From: Bacteroidetes bacterium GWF2_38_335
GTDB lineage: Bacteria > Bacteroidota > Bacteroidia > Bacteroidales > GWF2-38-335
Assembly: GCA_001769535.1 (NCBI GenBank)
Contig: MEOH01000010.1
Span: 254,414 to 318,413, forward strand
Length of the DNA: 64,000 nucleotides
Direction: 5' to 3'
Numbering within the stretch: the first letter of the stretch is position 1; every line of letters begins with the position of its first letter. This document shows, in pieces, positions 9,755-15,007 of this stretch. A model generated the notes under the pieces. That model had not been told where the DNA came from. It ran no database searches and saw only the letters and a list, made by a program, of their open reading frames with translations. A program made the translations under genes and the position numbers.

Positions 9755-10054
9755 TTAATTTTTTAATTTTTTTAAAATCTCTTTTGCCTTTTTAATGTCT
9801 CTTTGTTGAGTTGATTTGTTTCCCCCTGCAAGTAAAAGAATTATTTTCCCATCCTTTTCTTTGAAGTAAACTCTATATCCCTTTGAAAAGTTTATTTTTA
9901 ATTCACGAATACCTTCTCCAACAGGTTCACAGTCTCCAAAATGGCCGTCGGTTTCAATTTTTTGAATTCGAAACAAGATTTTTGCTTTGGCTTTAAAATC
10001 GTTTAATTTTCTTAGCTATTTATCAAATTCTGCTGTTTTCTCAATAAAATACAT
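9755..10054 (-). pseudogene. RelE/ParE-superfamily (HI1419-type) toxin with in-frame TAG at codon 13
   Basis: From an ATG at 10054 the frame reads MYFIEKTAEFDK, then TAG (10018-10016), then LRKLNDFKAKAKILFRI and on to the toxin core (HFGD, VGEGIREL, GYRVYF, LLLAGGNKSTQQRDI), ending at 9755. With the TAG read through, the product is 99 residues, the normal size for this family. Family members have Trp after E-F-D-K, so a single TGG to TAG change explains the break. The intact downstream part could start only at a TTG (9976), giving 73 residues without the N-terminal helix. No frameshift is needed. The toxin is probably inactive, unless the TAG is read through. Confidence 0.85.
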
Positions 10055-10078
10055 TATTAAGCTGTATTCATTCGGATA

Positions 10079-10086
10079 CAAATATA
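10079..10086 (-). promoter_or_regulatory. Candidate -7 element of the toxin-antitoxin operon
   Basis: On the minus strand TATATTTG fits TAnnTTTG and lies 24 bp upstream of the original toxin start codon. The -33 region is only T-rich. Confidence 0.45.
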
Positions 10087-10125
10087 ATTTATTTTTTGGA
10101 ATCCTGAAAATATTTTGATGGCTTT

Positions 10126-10385
10126 AAATCAGTGAGACTATAATTTCAGAAACGATAGTGAACTGAAATTATCTAGTCGAACTCTTGCTTGCCGAAACGG
10201 CAGTGCAAGCAGGGATCCCGAGCGAAGTCGAGGGATCTCTTGGGTTTTATTGGTTTCGCCGAACGCTTTCGCATTAAGCTTCTGCGTTTGCGAAGCTCGT
10301 AAACTCGGTTCCCCGCCCCTTGGGGCGAAATATAAAAGAAATCTTTTGCTGATACCACGCTGCTCTGCGGCGGGGTAGTTCATTC
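10126..10385. repeat. Hairpin-rich dispersed repeat, copy 1 (260 bp)
   Basis: This segment is about 85-90% identical, apart from gaps, to 14782-15007. Both copies begin with AAATCAGTGAGACTATAATT and end with GGGGTAGTTCATTC. It holds a chain of inverted repeats: ATAATTTCAG/CTGAAATTAT (10140-10149 and 10163-10172), GCCG-AAA-CGGC with outer TGCTTG/CAAGCA, GATCCC/GGGATC, the perfect palindrome CGCCCCTTGGGGCG (10314-10327), and an end hairpin with one mismatch (TACCACGC/GCGGGGTA). Copy 1 has some 35 extra bases near 10258-10295, themselves an AACGC/GCGTT hairpin. No transposase is encoded, and open frames inside it are chance. It lies downstream of dnaX and upstream of the toxin gene. Confidence 0.88.
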
Positions 10386-10431
10386 GTATTTTAAAAAGTG
10401 GACCTAAATTTTCGGAATTTTTGGGCGGGTA

Positions 10432-12198
10432 CTAATAAGTCTCAAAATCCAACTTAAACCTATCCCTTAAAGCTTGTAATTGGGGGTATTTTTCTTTGAG
10501 ATAGGCAAATTTTTCCTCGTCGGTATAAGGTTTTCTAATCGTTTTTTCCTGACTGTCCTCAATTACCGTCGTAGTAATAGTAATAAAATCATTTTTTAAT
10601 TCCCCACGCAGAAATTCTGTCAGGTCGCCCTTTAAACTATTTAGGGCCTCCTCAAGCAACTTGTTGGTCAGTTTCAGGTTGATTATATGGTCATTTCCCG
10701 GAACAGGTATTTCGGTCGAAAGGGTATTGTAGAGCCTTGGCTCATTCACTTTTATTGATTCGGCAAACCTGAGCCAGGATGCTTTAAACTCTTCCTTTGA
10801 AAAATCCTCGGAGAGCTTTGTTTTTATCTGACTTACAGGTGTTTCAGGAGTTATATCCTTGGCGTTTGTGTCAGATTTCCCCGAAAGCAATTTTTTTATG
10901 GATATGGTTTCCTGAACTTCGGAAGAATTATCAAGTTCAGAATTTTTGCCCAAATTGAGCTTTTCAGACAGCTTGGTTTTTATTGCAGGGTCAATAACCG
11001 GAGCGGCTTCTGTGGTTTTTTCCGGTGATTTTGGAGGTTCAGGTTTTAATTCGGGTTGTTCAGCCTTTTTTTTTTCTAGGAGCTCATGCTCAGAGTTTTT
11101 TTTTTCGGCCATTATATAGCAAAGTTTCATAAGGGCCAACTCAACATGAAGTCTTTTGTTCAGACTGATTTTGTAAGAAAGGTCACATTCGTTGGTTATT
11201 TTCAGTGCTTCAAAAATAAAATCAACCGTGCAGTTTTTTGCCTGTAAACGGTAATTTTCCCTGATTGAGGCGCCGACTTCGAGCAGACTGAGTGTTATTT
11301 CATCGCGGCAAACAAGAATGTCGCGAAGGTGGTTGCTTAACCCGGTTATGAAATATTGGCCTTCAAATCCTTTGCTCAATATTTCATCAAAAGTGAGAAA
11401 TGCATTTTTAATATCTCCGGCCAGGAAAAAATCAACCAGCTTGAAATAATAATCGTAATCAAGCACATTGAGGTTTTCGATGGCATGCCTGTAGGTCACT
11501 GTTCCGCCGGCAAAAATAACCACCTGGTCGAATATGGAAAGGGCATCACGCATTGCACCATCGGCTTTTTGAGCAATTACACTAAGCGCTTCCGGTTCAA
11601 CGGTTATTTTTTCCTGATCAGCCACATGCTGCAGGTATTTGGTGATATCCTCTATTTTTATTCTGTTAAAGTCGTATATCTGGCAACGCGACAAAATGGT
11701 TGGGATGATCTTGTGTTTTTCCGTGGTTGCCAAAATAAAAATTGCGTGTTTTGGCGGCTCTTCAAGAGTTTTCAGAAATGCATTAAAAGCATTGGCTGAA
11801 AGCATATGAACCTCGTCAATTATATATACGCTGTATTTTCCCAATTGCGGAGCAATCCTGACTTTGTCAATTAATAGCCGGATATCATCCACCGAATTGT
11901 TTGAAGCAGCATCCAGTTCGTGAATGTTGTAGGAGCGGTTTTCATTGAACGACTTGCATGATTCACATTCGTTGCAAGCCTCGAATTCAGAAGAGGGATT
12001 CAGACAGTTAATGGTCTTTGCAAAAATCCTTGCACAGGTTGTCTTGCCTACTCCGCGTGGTCCGCAGAATAAAAAAGCATGTGCAAGATGTCCGGTTTTA
12101 ATGGAGTTTTTCAGGGTAGTGGTCAGTGAACTCTGTCCAACCACCGTTTCAAACGATGCGGGCCGGTATTTTCTTGCCGATACAATGAAATTTTCCAT
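10432..12198 (-). CDS. dnaX: DNA polymerase III subunits gamma and tau
   Basis: DnaX is the clamp-loader ATPase and, as tau, the organiser of the replisome. I use the ATG at 12198 (MENFIVSARKYRPASFETVV), giving 588 residues; the frame opens 15 codons earlier, but those codons do not look like DnaX. Visible are Walker A GPRGVGKT (46-53), the zinc cysteines C65, C75, C78 and C81, the DEVH box (128-131) and the SRC sensor with Arg171. Domain III ends near residue 362. A Lys/Glu/Pro-rich linker and the tau tail follow. At the junction two runs of ten A in the coding strand (11105-11096 and 11075-11066) lie 20 bases apart; a one-base slip at either soon reaches a stop, which would make a gamma-like short form. 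Confidence 0.95.
   Translation of the reverse strand: MENFIVSARKYRPASFETVVGQSSLTTTLKNSIKTGHLAHAFLFCGPRGVGKTTCARIFAKTINCLNPSSEFEACNECESCKSFNENRSYNIHELDAASNNSVDDIRLLIDKVRIAPQLGKYSVYIIDEVHMLSANAFNAFLKTLEEPPKHAIFILATTEKHKIIPTILSRCQIYDFNRIKIEDITKYLQHVADQEKITVEPEALSVIAQKADGAMRDALSIFDQVVIFAGGTVTYRHAIENLNVLDYDYYFKLVDFFLAGDIKNAFLTFDEILSKGFEGQYFITGLSNHLRDILVCRDEITLSLLEVGASIRENYRLQAKNCTVDFIFEALKITNECDLSYKISLNKRLHVELALMKLCYIMAEKKNSEHELLEKKKAEQPELKPEPPKSPEKTTEAAPVIDPAIKTKLSEKLNLGKNSELDNSSEVQETISIKKLLSGKSDTNAKDITPETPVSQIKTKLSEDFSKEEFKASWLRFAESIKVNEPRLYNTLSTEIPVPGNDHIINLKLTNKLLEEALNSLKGDLTEFLRGELKNDFITITTTVIEDSQEKTIRKPYTDEEKFAYLKEKYPQLQALRDRFKLDFETY
11066..11105 (-). other. Twin A10 slippage candidates inside dnaX
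   Basis: Two coding-strand runs of ten A encode Glu-Lys-Lys-Asn (365-368) and Glu-Lys-Lys-Lys (375-378). Read by hand, one extra A at the first run gives K-L-stop, and one A fewer gives T-L-S-M-S-S-stop. At the second run one extra A gives K-G-stop, and one fewer gives R-L-N-N-P-N-stop. Every single slip thus ends at about 370-384 residues, just after the clamp-loader core. Confidence 0.6.
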
Positions 12199-12275
12199 TA
12201 AACATTTTTTTGCGGTTTCAAAGATAAAACAGATAAACGTCATTTCATAAAAGAGTTTTTAACAATTGGTTAATT

Positions 12276-12418
12276 AGCTGATGTGATGATTAGCAAATTA
12301 GCAGATGTGATGATTAGCAGATGCTCAAATTAATTATTTGCATGCAAATAATTAATTTGTTTTTAAACCAATCTGCTTCCCGATAGCTATCGGGATTGCT
12401 AATTTGCAAATCAGCTGA
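12276..12418. repeat. Nested palindromes and direct repeats between dnaX and rpsF
   Basis: The divergent spacer holds two near-identical direct repeats of about 24 bp (12276-12299 and 12300-12323; core GATGTGATGATTAGCA). A perfect 34-bp palindrome follows (12326-12359; half-site CAAATTAATTATTTGCA), then a perfect 18-bp palindrome (12378-12395; half-site TCCCGATAG). The outer segments can also pair (GCAAATTAGC near 12293-12302 against GCTAATTTGC at 12398-12407), so the whole can fold into one cruciform or branched hairpin. CCCGATAGCTATCGGG-type palindromes are common intergenic repeats in Bacteroidota, as far as I recall. It lies upstream of both genes and outside the rpsF promoter. Confidence 0.75.
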
Positions 12419-12427
12419 TCATTTTTA

Positions 12428-12458
12428 TTTGTTTAATAAATTCTTTTTCTTACCTTTG
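12428..12458 (+). promoter_or_regulatory. rpsF operon promoter, TTTG-N19-TACCTTTG
   Basis: TTTG (12428-12431), 19 bp and TACCTTTG (12451-12458) match the Bacteroidota sigma-ABfr consensus (TTTG, 19 bp, TAnnTTTG) exactly. Transcription would start near 12464, leaving an untranslated leader of about 36 bases. That is too short for the S6:S18-binding leader hairpin known in other phyla. Confidence 0.75.
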
Positions 12459-12499
12459 CAGCCCTAATTATAAATGTATAAATTTTAAAAGAGTAAATT

Positions 12500-12850
12500 A
12501 TGATTAACAATTATGAAACCGTTTTCATTTTAACTCCCGTTTTGTCTGATGTTCAGATGAAGGAAGCGGTTGAAAAGTTCAAAGGCATCCTTAAGGATGG
12601 TGGAGCTGAAATGGTACACGAAGAAAACTGGGGATTAAGAAAATTAGCTTATCCGATCCAGAAAAAATCAACAGGTTTTTATCATCTTCTTGAGTTCAAA
12701 GCTGCTGGTAGCACAGTTGAAAAACTTGAAGTTAACTTCAGAAGGGACGAAAAAGTCATCAGGTTCTTAACCGTTAGACTTGATAAATACGCTTTTGAAT
12801 ACAGCGAAAAGAAAAGAAATAAGAAAAAAGAAGAAAAAAAGGAGGAATAA
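12500..12850 (+). CDS. rpsF: 30S ribosomal protein bS6
   Basis: This 116-residue protein is bS6 ([17 protein letters not shown], later [16 protein letters not shown] and [20 protein letters not shown]), which binds bS18 on the 30S platform. The C-terminal tail is a run of Lys and Glu ([13 protein letters not shown]), a charged extension often seen in the family. The AAG GAG GAA codons at its very end form a strong Shine-Dalgarno sequence for rpsR. It is the first gene of rpsF-rpsR-rplI. Its own start has no Shine-Dalgarno sequence, as is usual in this phylum. Confidence 0.97.
   Translation: MINNYETVFILTPVLSDVQMKEAVEKFKGILKDGGAEMVHEENWGLRKLAYPIQKKSTGFYHLLEFKAAGSTVEKLEVNFRRDEKVIRFLTVRLDKYAFEYSEKKRNKKKEEKKEE
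12838..12845 (+). promoter_or_regulatory. Strong Shine-Dalgarno sequence for rpsR
   Basis: AAAGGAGG lies 8 bases before the rpsR ATG, an eight-base match to the usual bacterial anti-SD. It overlaps the last codons of rpsF. Most other starts in the window have no such sequence. Confidence 0.7.
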
Positions 12851-12853
12851 ACC

Positions 12854-13129
12854 ATGATACAGACACAAGCACCTAGCGAAATCAGATATCTGACACCCCC
12901 TTCAGTAGAAATCAAAAAGAAAAAATACTGCAGGTTTAAAAAGAACAAAATTAAATACGTTGATTATAAAGATGGTGAATTCCTGAAAAAATTCCTGAAT
13001 GAACAGGGTAAAATTCTTCCCAGAAGAATAACCGGAACATCACTGAAATATCAGCGTAAAGTTTCCACGGCTGTGAAAAGGGCACGCCATATTGCCTTAC
13101 TACCCTACGTGACCGATATGTTGAAATAA
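12854..13129 (+). CDS. rpsR: 30S ribosomal protein bS18
   Basis: This 91-residue bS18 has the family core ([19 protein letters not shown], then [20 protein letters not shown] and [11 protein letters not shown]). bS18 forms a dimer with bS6 on the platform, next to the 3' end of 16S rRNA. The gene starts 3 bases after the rpsF stop and is preceded by AAAGGAGG. In Bacteroidia bS6, bS18 and bS21 are reported to form the pocket that hides the anti-Shine-Dalgarno tail, so a Shine-Dalgarno sequence before rpsR could serve feedback control. Confidence 0.97.
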   Translation: MIQTQAPSEIRYLTPPSVEIKKKKYCRFKKNKIKYVDYKDGEFLKKFLNEQGKILPRRITGTSLKYQRKVSTAVKRARHIALLPYVTDMLK

Positions 13130-13133
13130 ATCT

Positions 13134-13140
13134 AAGGAGG
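13134..13140 (+). promoter_or_regulatory. Strong Shine-Dalgarno sequence for rplI
   Basis: AAGGAGG lies 8 bases before the rplI ATG, inside the 19-base noncoding gap after rpsR. Coding constraint therefore cannot explain it. Confidence 0.75.
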
Positions 13141-13148
13141 ACAAAGAA

Positions 13149-13601
13149 ATGGAAATTATTTTAAAACAAGATATGCCCGGGTTAGGTCACAAAGATGAAC
13201 TCGTGAAAGTTAAAGAGGGTTATGGCAGAAATTACCTTATACCCAACGGAATGGCTACTCTCGCTACTGAATCAAAAAAGAAAATTCACGCTGAAAACAT
13301 GCGTCAGAGAGCTCATAAAGAAGAAAAAATCCGTAACGAAGCAAAAGAACTGGCTAAAAAACTTGAAGGCACAAAAGTTAAAATTGGTGCTAAAACAAGT
13401 ACTACCGGTAAAATTTTCGGTTCGGTTACTACCATTCAGATTGCTGAGAAAATTAAAGAAGTCTATGGTTTTGAAGTTGACAGAAAAAACATCTCAATCA
13501 AAGGCGACAGCATTAAAGAAGTTGGAACTTTCAATGCCCATGTAAAACTTTATAAAAGCGAAGTGGCTGTTGATATCGAATTCGAAGTATACTCAGAATA
13601 A
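13149..13601 (+). CDS. rplI: 50S ribosomal protein bL9
   Basis: This 150-residue bL9 has the N-terminal rRNA-binding domain (MEIILKQDMPGLGHKDELVKV, then GYGRNYLIPNGMA), the long connecting helix rich in Lys and Glu (about 42-75) and the C-terminal domain. Length is normal for the family. It is the last gene of the operon and is followed by a clear terminator. Confidence 0.97.
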   Translation: MEIILKQDMPGLGHKDELVKVKEGYGRNYLIPNGMATLATESKKKIHAENMRQRAHKEEKIRNEAKELAKKLEGTKVKIGAKTSTTGKIFGSVTTIQIAEKIKEVYGFEVDRKNISIKGDSIKEVGTFNAHVKLYKSEVAVDIEFEVYSE

Positions 13602-13620
13602 TTACTCAGAACTCAATATT

Positions 13621-13654
13621 AAAAAACCGCGGTTATTTTTAACCGCGGTTTTTT
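13621..13654. terminator. Bidirectional terminator after rplI
   Basis: A perfect 15-bp inverted repeat (stem AAAAAACCGCGGTTA) with a TTTT loop gives an A-run before and a T-run after the GC core. It can stop rplI on the plus strand and ridA on the minus strand. Confidence 0.92.
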
Positions 13655-13726
13655 GTTTTTAATGGTTTTACTCTGTTGGCGTTATTTACTAATGTGAGTT
13701 TGTAACTGCTGATGTAAGTTTGTAAC

Positions 13727-14104
13727 TTACATCATTGCAATAGTCTCAATCTCAATATCCACACCCATAGGAAGTTTTGCAACTTCATAAGCTGCCCTTG
13801 CAGGCGGGTTTTCAGGATAATATTTTTTGCAAACTTCGTTCATGGCTGCGAAATTATCCATATTTTTCAGCAAACAGGTGTATTTAACTACGTTCTGAAA
13901 AGTATACCCTGCTTCTTCAAGAATCGCAGATATATTCTTAAATACTTGCTCGGTTGTTTTTGTTATATCTCCTTCTACCAGTTTTCCTGTTGCCGGATCA
14001 ATTGGAATCTGACCTGAAATGTAAAGTGTTCCGTTTGCTTCAACTGCCTGACTGTAAGGACCAATGGCTTTGGGTGCTTTTTCTGTGAAAATTATCTTTC
14101 TCAT
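13727..14104 (-). CDS. ridA: RidA family enamine/imine deaminase
   Basis: RidA hydrolyses reactive 2-aminoacrylate and related imines made by PLP enzymes. I use the ATG at 14104 (MRKIIFTEKAPKAIGPYSQA), giving 125 residues, the usual length; an upstream ATG in frame would add 13 residues that the family lacks. The signature NPPARAAYEVAKLPMGVDIEIE with its substrate-binding Arg is present, as is GPYSQAVEANGTLYISGQ. It lies on the same strand as lptD, but pabA and a repeat separate them. Confidence 0.94.
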   Translation of the reverse strand: MRKIIFTEKAPKAIGPYSQAVEANGTLYISGQIPIDPATGKLVEGDITKTTEQVFKNISAILEEAGYTFQNVVKYTCLLKNMDNFAAMNEVCKKYYPENPPARAAYEVAKLPMGVDIEIETIAMM

Positions 14105-14220
14105 TTTTAAACTATTATATGATTTTTGTAATAAATTTGGCAAAAATAATTTTTTTCGGATTGATATAACCCCAAATCAGCTAAAACATATTTTGCTGCC
14201 TGATGTTATAGAATAGGTTT

Positions 14221-14799
14221 ATGAAAATTGCAGTTGTTGACAATAAAGATTCTTTTACTTATAACCTGGTTCATTACCTTGAACAGTATGCTGATTCAGT
14301 GAATGTTTTCAGATATAATTTGATCAACGTTTCTGATTTGGAATACTTCGACAGGATTGTAATTTCGCCGGGGCCCGGACTGCCTTCGGATTATCCAATT
14401 ATCAGGCAAATTTTAGATGTGTTTCATGACTCTAAACCAATATTGGGAATTTGTCTCGGTCATCAGGCAATATTTGAATACTTTGGCGGAAATCTTATAA
14501 ACCTTGAGTCTCCATGCCATGGCCTCGATATGAAAACAAAAGTAATTGACAAAAATGAATTGCTTTTCAGGGATGTTCCCCCCGTTTTCTCTTCGGGCCG
14601 ATACCACTCATGGATCGCAGATGAAAAAACTATTCCCGATTCAATCAATGTTACTGCAGTGGATGATACTTTTGGTTATATTATGGCTTTGTCTCACCGA
14701 AAGTTCAATATCAGGGGAATGCAGTTTCATCCCGAGTCTGTCATGACCGGTTATGGAATGAAAATGATTGAAAATTGGGTCAAATCAGTGAGACTATAA
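14221..14799 (+). CDS. pabA: Aminodeoxychorismate/anthranilate synthase glutamine amidotransferase subunit
   Basis: This 192-residue class I glutamine amidotransferase (PabA/TrpG) supplies ammonia for 4-amino-4-deoxychorismate (folate) or anthranilate (tryptophan). The catalytic Cys lies in GICLGHQAI and the His-Glu pair in QFHPESVMTGYG. The oxyanion segment SPGPGLPSD is present. No trpE or pabB lies nearby, so the pathway cannot be decided; PabA is a guess. The last five sense codons and the stop (14782-14799) lie inside repeat copy 2, so the C-terminal KSVRL comes from repeat sequence. The original C-terminus may have been slightly different. Confidence 0.88.
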   Translation: MKIAVVDNKDSFTYNLVHYLEQYADSVNVFRYNLINVSDLEYFDRIVISPGPGLPSDYPIIRQILDVFHDSKPILGICLGHQAIFEYFGGNLINLESPCHGLDMKTKVIDKNELLFRDVPPVFSSGRYHSWIADEKTIPDSINVTAVDDTFGYIMALSHRKFNIRGMQFHPESVMTGYGMKMIENWVKSVRL

Positions 14800-15007
14800 T
14801 TTCAGGAACGATAGTGAACTGAAATTATCTAGTCGAACTCTTGCCAGCCGAAACGGCAGTGCAGGCAGGGATCCCGAGTGAAGCCGAGGGATCTCTAGGT
14901 CATAATGGCTTCGCCGAGCTCGTAAACTCGGTTCCTCGCCCCTTGGGGCGGATATATAAAAAATCCTTAGCTGATACCCCGCTGCTCTGCGGCGGGGTAG
15001 TTCATTC
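14782..15007. repeat. Hairpin-rich dispersed repeat, copy 2 (226 bp)
   Basis: This is the second copy of the element at 10126-10385. It fills the whole gap between pabA and lptD. It begins inside the pabA coding region and ends one base before the lptD stop codon (15008-15010). The hairpins match copy 1: ATAATTTCAG/CTGAAATTAT, GCCG-AAA-CGGC, CGCCCCTTGGGGCG (14937-14950) and a perfect TACCCCGC/GCGGGGTA stem (14975-14982 and 14992-14999). In the GCCG hairpin, TGCT/AGCA of copy 1 has become TGCC/GGCA, a paired change that keeps the stem. The extra ~35-base hairpin of copy 1 is absent. Confidence 0.88.

Noticed and set aside
10138-10383. Minus-strand open frames of 60-81 codons inside repeat copy 1
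   Set aside because: They cover the hairpin repeat. Copy 2 has in-frame stops in the equivalent translation, so these are chance frames.
11356-11799. A 147-codon plus-strand frame inside dnaX
   Set aside because: dnaX is conserved on the other strand in this stretch and the antisense product matches nothing.
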